64,000 bases of DNA from AP-15 sp963795485 (GTDB lineage Bacteria > Pseudomonadota > Alphaproteobacteria > ATCC43930 > CGMCC-115725): assembly GCA_963795485.1 (NCBI GenBank), contig CAWCIL010000002.1:124001-188000 (forward strand), in the 5' to 3' direction. A program made the position numbers and the translations under genes. Below, piece after piece: positions 34,062-43,329 of the stretch. Position 1 is the stretch's first letter; every line of letters begins with the position of its first letter. Under the pieces are notes generated by a model. That model searched no databases and had not been told where the DNA came from. It saw only the letters and a program-made list of their open reading frames with translations.

Positions 34062-34132
34062 CCGGGCGCCGCGAGATCGCGGCGCCCGGCAGGAACGGCG
34101 CAGGGCAGGAGCGGCGCCCGGCAGGAACGGCG
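34062..34132. repeat. Strong hairpin plus 20-bp direct repeats in the sxtJ-murJ gap
   Basis: In the 210-bp divergent gap (33990-34199), bases 34062-34089 form a perfect 13-bp stem (CCGGGCGCCGCGA with its complement) and a two-base loop. It is followed by two copies of GGCGCCCGGCAGGAACGGCG at 34081-34100 and 34113-34132 (32-bp period). No gene was seen in the gap. The hairpin is at the far 5' side of murJ, so a regulatory or repeat-element role is more likely than termination. Confidence 0.6.
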
Positions 34133-34199
34133 TCCAGAATGACGGTTCAGCCGCGGGTGGGCGTTTTCTCGGCCCGTGTTTTCATCTACACCGGGCGCC

Positions 34200-35753
34200 A
34201 TGACCCTCCTGCGTTCGGTGGCGACGGTCGGCTCCTATACGCTGATCAGCCGCGTCATGGGCTTTGTCCGCGACATCCTGACCGCGGCCCTATTGGGCGC
34301 CGGGCCGGTGGCCGACGCGTTTTTCGTCGCGCAGCGCTTGCCCAACCTGTTCCGCAGCCTGTTCGCCGAGGGCGCCTTCAGCGCCGCCTTTGTGCCGCTC
34401 TTCGCCGGCGCCATCGCCGTGCACGGCAAGGAACGGGCCCGCGCCTTTGCCGAGGATGCGCTCGCGGTATTGCTCGCGGCGCTGTTGGCCTTTGTCCTCG
34501 TCGGCGAAATCTTCATGCCCGCGGTGATGCGGGTCATCGCCCCCGGGTTCGGCCACGACCCGGCCAAGTTCGCGCTCGCCGTCGCCCTCGCCCGGATCAC
34601 CTTTCCTTATCTGTTGTTTATTGCGCTGGTGGCGCTGCAGGGCGGGCGTGTTGAACTCGGTCGACCGGTTTGCCGCCGCCGCGGCGACGCCGATCCTGCT
34701 GAACCTGTTTCTGATCGCGGCGCTGCTGCTGATGGACCGGTTCCATTGGCATGACGGAAGGGCCTTGGCCTGGGCGATTACGGGCGCCGGGCTCGCCCAG
34801 TTCCTGTGGCTGATGTCTTCTTGCGCCCGCGCCGGGCTGGCGTTGCGCCTGCCCCGTCCGCGGCTGACGCCGGGGGTGCGCCGCACCCTGGCGATCATGG
34901 GGCCGGGGGCCATCGGCGCCGGGGTCACCCAAGTCAATCTGCTGATCTCGACGGCGCTCGCCTCGTTCCTGCCGGGCGGTTCGGTGTCGTATCTCTATTA
35001 CGCCGACCGGCTGAACCAGCTGCCGCTTGGCGTCGTCGGCATCGCCGTCGGCACGGCGATCCTGCCGCCCTTGTCGCGCCAATTGCGGGTCGGCGACCTT
35101 GCCGGGCGCGGCGGCGACGCAGAACCGCGGGCTCGAGCTGGCATTGCTGCTGACCCTGCCGGCGGCGGTGGCGCTTGGCGGTGCTGGCGGGCCCGATCTT
35201 CGCGGTGCTGTTCCAGCGCGGTGCGTTTACCGCCGCCGACACCGCGGCGACCGCCGCGGCCCTCGCCGCCTACGCCGCGGGCCTCCCGGCCTTTGTCCTG
35301 GTCAAGGTGACGGCGCCGGCATTTTTCGCCCGCCACGACACCAAGACCCCGGTCAAGGTCGCGATCACGGCAATGGCGGTCAATCTCGTGCTGACGCTGG
35401 TGCTGATGCGGTTTCTGGCGCATGTCGGGATCGCTCTGGCGACCACCTGCGCCGGCTGGCTCAATGCGCTGACCCTGCTGGCGTTGCTGGTGCGGCGCGG
35501 GCATTTCCGGCTCGACCGTCGCGCCCGGCGCAATCTGCCGCGGGTCGCTCTGTCGGCGTTCGGCATGGGTGCAGTGCTGGCCTTGCTGCGCATTCCGCTG
35601 GCGCCGGCTTTTGCCGGGTCGGCGGCGGTGCGGATCGCCGCGCTCCTTGCGCTCGTCGGCGCGGGCTTCGCCGTCTTCGCTCTGCTGGCGCTAGCCCTCG
35701 GGATCGCCGACTGGCGCGGTCTGCTCGGACGGCTGCGCCGGCAACCGGCTTGA
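34200..35753 (+). pseudogene. murJ: Lipid II flippase MurJ, reading frame broken by three single-base insertions
   Basis: MurJ of the MVF/MOP superfamily, about 516 aa after correction; it flips lipid II across the inner membrane and is normally essential. The N-terminus LLRSVATVGSYTLISRVMGF VRD, the Arg-rich AQRLPNLFRSLFAEGAFSAA FVP cavity segment and the later AFFARHDTKTPVKVAI are diagnostic. Frames change at about 34644 (LQGG/VLNSVDRF), 35104 (GDLAG/AATQNRGLELAL) and 35177 (AVAL/AVLAGPIFAVLF), and each is repaired by removing one G. Three identical-type errors in an essential gene favour consensus errors. trpS follows after 31 bases on the same strand. Confidence 0.9.
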
Positions 35754-35784
35754 CCCGAACAACGCCGCGGCGATAACAGGCGGC

Positions 35785-36783
35785 ATGAACCGCATCTTTT
35801 CCGGCGTCCAGCCGACCGGCAACCTGCATCTTGGCAACTATCTCGGGGCGATCCGCAACTGGGTGGCCTTGCAGCATGATTACGAGTGCATCTTTTGCAT
35901 CGTCGACCTGCACGCGCTGACCCTGCCGCAGGACCCGGCGCTGCTGCGCGCCAACACTCGCGAGGTCGCCGCCGCCTACATCGCCGCCGGGATCGACCCC
36001 GAGCGCTGCACGATCTTCAATCAGAGCATGGTCTCCGCGCATGTCGAGCTCGCCTGGCTGCTCGCCTGCCAAACCCCGCTCGGCTGGCTCAACCGCATGA
36101 CCCAATTCAAGGAAAAGGCCGGCAGGCAGCGCGAGATGGCCGGGCTCGGCCTCTACGCCTATCCGGTGCTGATGGCCGCCGACATCCTGGTTTACCGGGC
36201 GACCCACGTGCCGGTCGGCGAGGACCAGAAGCAGCATCTGGAGCTCGCCCGCGACATCGCCGGCGCCTTCAATCGCCGCTACGAGCGCGATTTCTTCCCG
36301 CTGCCCGAGCCGCAGATCTTCGGCGAAGGGACAAGGGTCATGAGCCTGCGCGACGGCAGCAGCAAGATGTCGAAATCGGACACCTCGGATTATTCGCGCA
36401 TCAACATGACCGACGATGCCGCTGCGATCGGGTTGAAGATCCGCCGCGCCAAGACCGATCCCGAGCCATTACCCGCGACCTTGGCCGAGCTCGATCGCCG
36501 ACCCGAGGCGGACAATCTGATCGGCGTCTACGCCGCGCTCGCCGGCCTCTCGCGCGAGGCCGCGCTGGCCCATTTCGCCGGCCGGAATTTCTCGCATTTC
36601 AAGGAGGCGCTGTCGGAGGTGGCGGTCGCGGTGCTGGGACAAATCGGCGGCGAGATGCGCCGCCTCTTGGCCGAACCCGGTCATATCGACGCGGTGCTGC
36701 GCCGTGGCGCCGAGCGCGCCCATGCGATCGCCGACCCTGTGCTGCGCGAGGCGCAAGAAATCAGCGGGTTGTTGCGTCCCTGA
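35785..36783 (+). CDS. trpS: Tryptophanyl-tRNA synthetase
   Basis: Class I aminoacyl-tRNA synthetase (332 aa) charging tRNA-Trp. The ATP-binding HIGH motif appears as GNLHLGNYLGA near residue 15 and the KMSKS loop as SSKMSKSDTSDYSRI near residue 195. Substrate-site blocks IFNQSMVSAHVELAWLLACQ and PVGEDQKQHLELARDIA match the bacterial TrpS fold. Length is normal. It is read in the same direction as murJ and ends 30 bases before the convergent alpha/beta hydrolase gene; no clear terminator was seen between them. Confidence 0.95.
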   Translation: MNRIFSGVQPTGNLHLGNYLGAIRNWVALQHDYECIFCIVDLHALTLPQDPALLRANTREVAAAYIAAGIDPERCTIFNQSMVSAHVELAWLLACQTPLGWLNRMTQFKEKAGRQREMAGLGLYAYPVLMAADILVYRATHVPVGEDQKQHLELARDIAGAFNRRYERDFFPLPEPQIFGEGTRVMSLRDGSSKMSKSDTSDYSRINMTDDAAAIGLKIRRAKTDPEPLPATLAELDRRPEADNLIGVYAALAGLSREAALAHFAGRNFSHFKEALSEVAVAVLGQIGGEMRRLLAEPGHIDAVLRRGAERAHAIADPVLREAQEISGLLRP

Positions 36784-36813
36784 AGGCCGGGTCGATGGCC
36801 CATGGACGAATGG

Positions 36814-37575
36814 TCAGGCGGCTCCGACCCCGCCAGGCTGCGCCCGTGCCGGGGTGTGCCGCGACAGGAACTCCTTGACCCGGGCTCTGGCCGCTTCAAG
36901 GGCCGCCCCGCTCTTCCACTCGGCGATGAACTCGCAATTCGGCAGCAGCCTCGAGAGCTCTTCGGAAATCGGGTATGGGTGCGCCTCGTCGTTGCCGGCC
37001 AGCACCAGACACGGCGTGCGCACCGACTTCACGAAATCGCGGTCGGCGCAGTAGACGAAGCCGCGCTCGTAGAGGTTCCGGTAAAAGGCGTCGAGCACTT
37101 GCTTGGTGGCCTCCGGATGGTCTTCGAGCGTTTGCGCCCAGCCGTCGAACCGGGCGGGACGTGGCGGCAGAGCGGGCGCCACGCGGCCGATCGGCTGCGC
37201 CAGCACGGCGCAGGCAACGCGCTCGGGCTGCGTCTTGAGCAGGTTCAGGATGAACGATCCGCCGATGCACTGGCCGTAGAGATGGCACCGGTCGATGCCG
37301 AGGTGGTCGAGCAGTGCGATATGGTCGGCGGTGTAGGCATCCCAGCCGTCCTGCGCGGTGATCGGGGCGCGCGACCGGCCGCCCGCGTTGCGCTGGTCCA
37401 TCGCGATCACGCGAAAGTTCGACGCCCATTCGGTGGTCGGGTTGATCGGCGCCGAAGGCTGGCTCCAGACATCGATCACCGACTGCAGGCCGGCCGGCGC
37501 GAAGGTCAGGATCGGAAAGCCGCGGCCAAACTCCTCGTAATAGATGTGTGCGCCTCGGTGTTCGAAGCTCGGCAT
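36814..37575 (-). CDS. Alpha/beta-fold hydrolase with cysteine at the nucleophile elbow
   Basis: 253-residue single-domain alpha/beta hydrolase. The oxyanion-side motif LTFAPAGLQS is followed by MDQRNAGGRS and the nucleophile elbow HLYGQCIGGSFI, that is G-x-C-x-G with Cys where Ser is usual. The acid is likely Asp in VLAGNDEAHPYPIS, whose segment also contains the only obvious late His (EAHPYP). Cys nucleophiles occur in dienelactone hydrolases and a few related groups, so esterase activity should not be assumed. Substrate unknown. It is monocistronic, convergent with trpS, with a 424-bp gene-free region upstream. Confidence 0.82.
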   Translation of the reverse strand: MPSFEHRGAHIYYEEFGRGFPILTFAPAGLQSVIDVWSQPSAPINPTTEWASNFRVIAMDQRNAGGRSRAPITAQDGWDAYTADHIALLDHLGIDRCHLYGQCIGGSFILNLLKTQPERVACAVLAQPIGRVAPALPPRPARFDGWAQTLEDHPEATKQVLDAFYRNLYERGFVYCADRDFVKSVRTPCLVLAGNDEAHPYPISEELSRLLPNCEFIAEWKSGAALEAARARVKEFLSRHTPARAQPGGVGAA

Positions 37576-37999
37576 GTCTGCGTCCTTTCGTGATCAACAG
37601 CAGCGCCGCCAAACTCCGTTCCCCGCCGTTTCGCGTCAACCGGATTCGCGTGGAAGCCTGCGCGGTACTTTCCCAAAGGCCCTCGGCAAGAGCGGTCGGA
37701 CGCAGCGGGGGTGGAGCTGCCTCTCGAGCCCGGTGACAAAGCCGCCGGGATTGCAATCAGCGGTGCTGGAAGAGTGGCCTAGCGCTACGTGGCAGATGTC
37801 GAGTGCGGCGTCTCTTTGAGTTATACTAATTCTATTTAACAGACCCGATGCGCTCCACTCGGCGTTCTTGGCATTCTGGTCAACAGTCCGGTGGCAAGCG
37901 GCCTTACTTCGGCGCGCCTGGACATCGGCGAGCGGAACCCCCTATCATCCTCGGTGCGAGCGCGCGGCGCGTGCCTCGCGCGCAGGAGGGCGGTCAAGT
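37576..37999. other. Gene-free region upstream of the hydrolase and Cache genes
   Basis: 424 bp between divergent genes with only short, frame-incoherent open stretches. An A/T-rich patch near 37818-37842 (TTATACTAATTCTATTTAAC) is the most promoter-like part. Nothing else was recognised. Confidence 0.5.
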
Positions 38000-39235
38000 G
38001 TGAGCGGCCCGCAACACCACCCGCCACGTCGGCCGGAGAAGCATCGCGACGCGGCGAGCCACGATCGGCTGTGGCCGAGCTATCTCGGAATCACCGCCCT
38101 GCTGCTGTTCATCATCGTGGCATTGGCCGGCGGAATCATCTGGTACAATTCGCAAAAATCGAGCGAGCTGGCAGTGACTGCGGCGCAGCGGCTGATGCGC
38201 CAAGTCGACGAAAAGATCATCGACCGTATCAAGCTCTTGTATGATCCGATGTACGCCATCGTCGGCATTGCCAGCTTGGTGCCGGAGCTGACCTCGCCGG
38301 CGATCAAGGACGATGCAAGCGCCAAAGTCGTGATGCTGAGGGCATTGCGCATCTATCCGCAAATCCTGTCGCTCTATGTCGGGTTCGACAGCGGCGATTT
38401 TTTCATGATCACCCATATCGCCGGCGAGAAGAGCGCGGCGTTGCGCAAGGCGCTGCACGCCCCCGACAATGCAATCTTCGCCAACGAGGTCATAACCATC
38501 GATCCCGCAGGCCAAAGCACCGCAAGATGGGTTTTTCTCGACGGTGCCGGAGCGGCCATCGGCAGCCGAGCCGCGGCGCCCTTCGATCCCCGTCAGCGGC
38601 CGTGGTACGGTGCCGCGCAGAAGAGCGATGTGGTCGAGGAGAGCGAACTCTACATCTTTGCGTCCAGCGGCGAGCCGGGTTTTACCCTGAGCCGCGGGTT
38701 CAAGGGACCGACCCCCGGGGTGATGGGGGCCGATCTTGCTTCGATCGATCTGGCGTATTTCCTGCAGGACCAGCGCATCACCCCGACCAGCGCCGCGTTT
38801 ATCTTCACCAAGGCCGGGGAGGTCGTGGCTCTGCCCGACCCGACCCGGATTGCCGGGGCGGTGCACATTCATGGCCAAACCAAGGTTAAGCCGCCCAAGA
38901 TCGCCGATCTGCACGACCCGGTGATCGAGGGGCTGGTCGCAGCCTACCAGAACGGCCGGATGGCTGGAACCCGCGTCTACGACGTCTCCGGGCGAGCTTA
39001 TATCAGCCGGGTGGTCGCGATCCCACCGCGCTATGGGCGCGACCAGCTGTTGGCGATCACGGTTCCGATCGACGAAATCGAAAAGCCGATCATCGATATC
39101 CGTGACGACACCCTGCTCTATTCGATCGCGTTTTTGGTTTTTGCCTTGCCGTTTTACGTGACCCTCGTCGTCATCTGGATCGATCGGCGCCTCGAACGAA
39201 GGACGGCCCGGTCGCGATTCCGCGACGACGAATAA
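38000..39235 (+). CDS. Double-Cache periplasmic sensor protein without a visible output domain
   Basis: 411-residue membrane protein. An N-terminal helix (LGITALLLFIIVALAGGIIW), a periplasmic double Cache (dCache_1) domain of about 300 residues with the PRQRPWYGAAQKSD motif, and a second helix (SIAFLVFALPFYVTLVVIWI) are followed by only about 20 charged residues and a stop. Homologous regions normally sit in front of a HAMP-kinase, cyclase or GGDEF module. None is encoded downstream before aqpZ, so this is either a natural stand-alone receptor or a truncated one. The GTG at 38000 has AGGAGG ten bases upstream; the longer frame is not convincing. Confidence 0.8.
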   Translation: MSGPQHHPPRRPEKHRDAASHDRLWPSYLGITALLLFIIVALAGGIIWYNSQKSSELAVTAAQRLMRQVDEKIIDRIKLLYDPMYAIVGIASLVPELTSPAIKDDASAKVVMLRALRIYPQILSLYVGFDSGDFFMITHIAGEKSAALRKALHAPDNAIFANEVITIDPAGQSTARWVFLDGAGAAIGSRAAAPFDPRQRPWYGAAQKSDVVEESELYIFASSGEPGFTLSRGFKGPTPGVMGADLASIDLAYFLQDQRITPTSAAFIFTKAGEVVALPDPTRIAGAVHIHGQTKVKPPKIADLHDPVIEGLVAAYQNGRMAGTRVYDVSGRAYISRVVAIPPRYGRDQLLAITVPIDEIEKPIIDIRDDTLLYSIAFLVFALPFYVTLVVIWIDRRLERRTARSRFRDDE

Positions 39236-39289
39236 GTCGGCGAAATCGCCCGCAGGATAATTAGTCTCAGGTTGTGGCGTAGGTTGTCC

Positions 39290-39306
39290 GCCGGTAGAGT
39301 ACCGGC
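39290..39306. promoter_or_regulatory. Short hairpin upstream of aqpZ
   Basis: GCCGGT / ACCGGC arms with a five-base loop, 24 bases before the aqpZ start and 55 bases after the Cache gene stop. No T-run follows, so an operator or leader structure is more likely than a terminator. Confidence 0.3.
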
Positions 39307-39329
39307 TGGTTGACATTAGGAGGAGACCG

Positions 39330-40073
39330 ATGGACAGGGATATGTCCCGGCGCGTTATCGCCGAGTTCTTCGGCACGTTCTGGCTGGTGTTCGGCGGCTG
39401 CGGCGCCGCTGTTTTGGCCGCGGGTTTCCCACATTTGGGCATCGGTTTTCTTGGGGTTGCCTTCGCCTTCGGATTGACGCTGCTGACCATGGCCTATGCG
39501 GTCGGCCACATCTCCGGCGGCCATTTCAATCCGGCGGTGACGCTCGGTTTGTGGAGCGCCGGACGCTGTGCGAACAAGCACGTCATCCCCTACATCGTGG
39601 CCCAGGTCATCGCCGCCATCGCCGCCGCTGCGGTGCTGTGGGTGATTGCGTCGGGCCATCCCGGATTCGTCACCGACGGCTTTGCTTCGAACGGATACGG
39701 CGATCTCAGCCCCGGAAAATACAGCCTTGGCAGCTGCTTCGTCGACGAAGTGGTGATGACGTTTTTCTTTCTATTCATCATCATCGGCACCACCTCAAAG
39801 GGTGCCGCCACCGGCTTTGCCGGAATTCCGATCGGGCTCGCGCTGACCCTGATCCATCTGGTGTCGATCCCGGTCACCAACACATCGGTCAATCCCGCGC
39901 GCAGCACCGGCCCGGCATTGTTTGCCGGCGCTCCTTATGTCCATCAGCTCTGGCTGTTCTGGCTGGCGCCGATCATCGGCGCCGTCATTGCCGGGCTGCT
40001 GACCCGCTGGATGTACGAGTACGAGGCGATCATCGACACCGTCGTTGTCGAGGAAAGACGGATCAGCCCGTAG
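39330..40073 (+). CDS. aqpZ: Aquaporin Z
   Basis: Water channel (247 aa) of the MIP family with six membrane helices and both pore motifs: HFNPAVTLG in loop B and SVNPARSTGPA in loop E. The His of the GHISGGHFNPA region and the Arg after the second NPA fit a water-selective aquaporin rather than a glycerol facilitator. Insertions relative to E. coli AqpZ occur around GFVTDGFASNGYGDLSPGKY. A strong AGGAGGAG ribosome site precedes the ATG. It is probably transcribed alone. Confidence 0.95.
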   Translation: MDRDMSRRVIAEFFGTFWLVFGGCGAAVLAAGFPHLGIGFLGVAFAFGLTLLTMAYAVGHISGGHFNPAVTLGLWSAGRCANKHVIPYIVAQVIAAIAAAAVLWVIASGHPGFVTDGFASNGYGDLSPGKYSLGSCFVDEVVMTFFFLFIIIGTTSKGAATGFAGIPIGLALTLIHLVSIPVTNTSVNPARSTGPALFAGAPYVHQLWLFWLAPIIGAVIAGLLTRWMYEYEAIIDTVVVEERRISP

Positions 40074-40085
40074 CGGCAGAAAGGG

Positions 40086-40988
40086 CTAATCCGGCCAGCG
40101 CCGGTGCACCCAGAGCCACAGTTCGGGGCGGTCGCGAATCCACGCCTCCAAGGTCGCGTTGACAGCCGCCATCAGGGCGGCGGCGTCGGCGTGACGATCG
40201 CCGCTTCGGGGCAGCGGCAATGGCGGGGCGACCGTGACCCGGAAGCGTGCGCCCGCGAGTCGCTCGACCCGGAGCGGAAACACGTCGCAGTCAAAGCGCA
40301 GCGCCAGATAGGCCAGGGCTGGCGCGGTCATCGCCGGCCGGCCAAAGAACGGCACCGGAATGCCGTCGTTCAGCTTCTGGTCGGCGAGCAGCCCCAGATG
40401 CATGCCACGATTGAGCGCGGCAATTGCGCGCCGCGACGCGACGGCACCCTTCGGGATGAACTCGTCGCGATCGCCGCGAAGCCGCGCGATCAAGCGATCG
40501 ACCAGCGGATTGTTGGCGGCCCGGTAGATCTGGGCGACCGAGATCCCGTATTGGACGCCGGCGAGCGAGCCGATCTCCCAATTGGCGATATGGCCGGAGA
40601 AGACGATCATCCGCCGCCCGGCCGCGACCGCCCGGTCGATATGCTCAAAGCCGTGGGTCTCGACCCGCCCGCCCGGTTCGAACACGCGGAACTCTTGTAG
40701 ATGCGGGTATTCGGCAGCAACGCGGCCGAGATTGTCCCACATGCCGGCGACGATACGTGCGATTTCCGTCTCGGGCAGCTCGGGAAAGGCGCGGCGCAGA
40801 TTCAGTCGAGCGCGTTTGGAGATCCCGAGAAGCGGGCCGAGGCGTCGCGCCAGGGCACCGCCGACGGCCGAGGCCCAATCGACCGGGAGCAGGCCAAAGA
40901 CGGCGAAGAAAAGGGTTGCCCCCCAGGCCTCGAGGCGGTGAGCCAACCGCGGCATCTCAACGATGCTGCTCGTCTCGGTCGCGTTCAT
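40086..40988 (-). CDS. Lipid A biosynthesis acyltransferase (LpxL/HtrB family)
   Basis: 300-residue inner-membrane acyltransferase adding a secondary acyl chain to Kdo-lipid A. The catalytic H-x4-E motif is SGHIANWE; further landmarks are the N-terminal hydrophobic anchor (TLFFAVFGLLPVDWASAV), the KRARLNLRRAFPELPETE segment, and LGLLADQKLNDGIPVPFFG with the D-x-G-x-x-V-P-F-F-G signature. The start overlaps the lpxK stop as ATGA, so it is the last gene of a five-gene lipid A/Kdo operon. Acyl-chain specificity is not predictable. Confidence 0.9.
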   Translation of the reverse strand: MNATETSSIVEMPRLAHRLEAWGATLFFAVFGLLPVDWASAVGGALARRLGPLLGISKRARLNLRRAFPELPETEIARIVAGMWDNLGRVAAEYPHLQEFRVFEPGGRVETHGFEHIDRAVAAGRRMIVFSGHIANWEIGSLAGVQYGISVAQIYRAANNPLVDRLIARLRGDRDEFIPKGAVASRRAIAALNRGMHLGLLADQKLNDGIPVPFFGRPAMTAPALAYLALRFDCDVFPLRVERLAGARFRVTVAPPLPLPRSGDRHADAAALMAAVNATLEAWIRDRPELWLWVHRRWPD

Positions 40989-41992
40989 AGCGCTGACGCG
41001 CCCTTGGCGGATACCACGGCCGGGGCAAGAATCCTGGAGAGCGCAGCAAGATCGGCCCACCGGATTTCGACCTCCAGCACCTCGATCCCCTCGCGCGCCG
41101 CGGCCGGCACCCGCACGAAATCCTTTGCCGTCGTCGCCAGCCGGGCGTTCTCGCGTTCCGCCCCCCGGCGCAGCTCGGCGATCTCACCGGCGCTGAACGG
41201 GTGATGGTCGGGAAAGCGGCGCGCGCCGACGAGGTCGACGCCGATCCGGCGCAGCATCGCGAAGAATTTTTCCGGGCGTCCAATCCCGGCAAAGGCAAGA
41301 ATGCGGTTGCCGGCAAACCGCTCTCCGGCGACCGGCGCCAGCACCGCCGGTATGGTCGGCCGCTGGCCGGCGAGGCCATCTGCCGAGGCGGACGCCGCCT
41401 CGCCTTCGGCCCCGAGCAGCACCACCGCGTCGGCGCGGGCGAGGCCGCGGCGGAGATTCTCGCGCAGTGGGCCGGCCGGCATCACCCGCCCATTGCCGAA
41501 ACCGTAGGCGGCATCAACGACGAGCAGCGCGAGGGTGTTGGCGATCGCCGGGTTCTGGAACCCGTCGTCGAGCAGGACCGCCCCGGCGCCGGCCTTCGCG
41601 GCGGCGGCAACCCCCGCGGCACGGTCCCGCGCGACCCAGCATGGCGCACGTGCGGCGTGCAACAGCGCCTCGTCGCCGACCGCGGCCGTATCGTGGCGCG
41701 CCGGATCGACGCGCACCGGCCCGACAAGCCGGCCGCCATAGCCGCGCGTCACCACGTGGGCAGCACGGCCATATGCCGCGAGCCGATCGACGAGCGCCAT
41801 CGCCACCGGGGTCTTGCCAGCCCCGCCGGCGACGAGGTTGCCGACGCAGATCACCGGCACCGGCCCGCGATAGGGTCGCGCCAGGGCCCGGCGCAGGCGG
41901 CCCGCGGCGTCCCAGGCGGCACCCATCGGCAGCAGCAGACCGGCCGCGAGCCCAGGCTCCTTCCCCCAAAAATCTGGGGCGGCGCGCATCAT
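40985..41992 (-). CDS. lpxK: Tetraacyldisaccharide 4'-kinase
   Basis: LpxK (335 aa) phosphorylates the 4' position of the lipid A disaccharide at the inner membrane. The P-loop is VGNLVAGGAGKTPVAMALVD; the LpxK-specific VVTRGYGG and DEALLHAA follow, and VLLDDGFQNPAIAN is the catalytic DDGxQ region. The C-terminal FPDHHPFS segment is family-typical. The ATG at 41992 overlaps the waaA stop and the stop overlaps the next gene's start, both as ATGA, indicating tight translational coupling. Confidence 0.94.
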   Translation of the reverse strand: MMRAAPDFWGKEPGLAAGLLLPMGAAWDAAGRLRRALARPYRGPVPVICVGNLVAGGAGKTPVAMALVDRLAAYGRAAHVVTRGYGGRLVGPVRVDPARHDTAAVGDEALLHAARAPCWVARDRAAGVAAAAKAGAGAVLLDDGFQNPAIANTLALLVVDAAYGFGNGRVMPAGPLRENLRRGLARADAVVLLGAEGEAASASADGLAGQRPTIPAVLAPVAGERFAGNRILAFAGIGRPEKFFAMLRRIGVDLVGARRFPDHHPFSAGEIAELRRGAERENARLATTAKDFVRVPAAAREGIEVLEVEIRWADLAALSRILAPAVVSAKGASAL

Positions 41993-43329
41993 GCCCGCAA
42001 CGAATGCGGCGCCCGCGCCCGGTTTTCGATCGCAGCGCTCGGCGACGGATGCGGACGGGTCGGCGCGAGGCAGTCGAGCCATGGGGCGAGATAGGACAGG
42101 ACGCTCTCGAGAATGCCCTCGCCTGAAGCGGCCGCCCGCGCCCCCGCGAAGCAGCGCCGGGCGCGCAGATGGCGGTCGGCCAGGAGCGCGGCCACGGCGT
42201 GCGCCAAGTCCTCGGCGCCGGTCACGGTCTGCGCCGCTCCGGCAGCACCCAGCGCCGCCGCCATGCCAGTGCAATTGCTCATGTCCGGGCCATGCAGCAC
42301 GGCGCAATCGAGGCGGGCCGCTTCGAACGGGTTGTGTCCGCCCCTCGGCGTCAGCGACCCGCCGACAAAGGCGATCCCGGCGAGGCGATAAAACAATCCG
42401 AGTTCGCCGATCGTGTCGGCAAGGTAGATTTCGGTGTCGCCGGCGACCGCATCGCCGCGGCTGCGCCGGACGACCTTCAGCCCCTGTCCCGCGAGCATCG
42501 CGGCGACTGCGTCGCCGCGCGGCGGATGACGCGGAGCGATGATCGTCAGCAGGCCGGGGTGATCGGCGGCGAGCCGGCGATGGGCGGCGGCGGCGATCTC
42601 CTCCTCGCCCGCATGCGTGCTGGCGGCGAGCCACCGCGGGCGCGACCCGATTTGCCGGCGCAGATGCCACAGCTGCGCCTGGTCGATCGGCAAGGCGGCC
42701 CCGGCGGACTTCAGGTCGCCGACGGCGGCGACTTCGCGGGCGCCGAGTTGGCGCAGGCGCTCGGCCTGGTCCGCATCCTGAGCCAGGCATTGCGCGAAGG
42801 CGCCGAGCATCGGGCCGATCAGCCCCGGCCACCTGCGCCAGCGCAGGTACGAGCGTGCCGACAATCGGCCGTTGACCAAGATCATCGGAATGCCGCGGGC
42901 ATGCGTCGCCAGCACCAGGTTCGGCCACAGCTCGGATTCGACCCAGAGCGCCAGATCGGGGCGCCAATGATCGAGAAACCGCTCGATCCATGCCGGCAGG
43001 TCGACCGGCACGAATTGATGTCGCGCGCCCGCCGGCAGTCGCGTTTCGAGCAACCGGGCCGAGGCGACCGTGCCGGTGGTGACGAGGATCTCGATCTCCG
43101 GCCGGGTCTGCAGCAGCAGTTCGATCAGCCGCAGCATCGCCGTGGCTTCGCCGACGCTCGCGGCGTGGATCCAGATCAGCGGCCCAGGCGGCCGGGGGCC
43201 ACCGGCATAGCCCTGGCGTTCGCGCAGCCGCAAACCGTCCTCCTTGCCGCGCCGGCGGCGCCGCTCCAGGTAGAGCAGCGCCAACGGCGACAATGGCCGG
43301 GTCAGCGCGCGATACAGGGACGGCAGCAT
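41989..43329 (-). CDS. waaA: 3-deoxy-D-manno-octulosonic acid transferase
   Basis: Kdo transferase (446 aa), a GT-B membrane-associated glycosyltransferase adding Kdo to lipid IVA. Typical blocks are the N-terminal ERQGYAGGPRPPGPLIWIHA with ASVGEATA, the acceptor-site VESELWPN, and the C-terminal nucleotide-sugar site FVGGSLTPRGGHNPFEAARL. The last 40 residues are a proline-rich tail not seen in E. coli WaaA. It overlaps the DUF374 acyltransferase stop by one base upstream and lpxK downstream. Whether it adds one or two Kdo residues cannot be told. Confidence 0.94.
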   Translation of the reverse strand: MLPSLYRALTRPLSPLALLYLERRRRRGKEDGLRLRERQGYAGGPRPPGPLIWIHAASVGEATAMLRLIELLLQTRPEIEILVTTGTVASARLLETRLPAGARHQFVPVDLPAWIERFLDHWRPDLALWVESELWPNLVLATHARGIPMILVNGRLSARSYLRWRRWPGLIGPMLGAFAQCLAQDADQAERLRQLGAREVAAVGDLKSAGAALPIDQAQLWHLRRQIGSRPRWLAASTHAGEEEIAAAAHRRLAADHPGLLTIIAPRHPPRGDAVAAMLAGQGLKVVRRSRGDAVAGDTEIYLADTIGELGLFYRLAGIAFVGGSLTPRGGHNPFEAARLDCAVLHGPDMSNCTGMAAALGAAGAAQTVTGAEDLAHAVAALLADRHLRARRCFAGARAAASGEGILESVLSYLAPWLDCLAPTRPHPSPSAAIENRARAPHSLRA

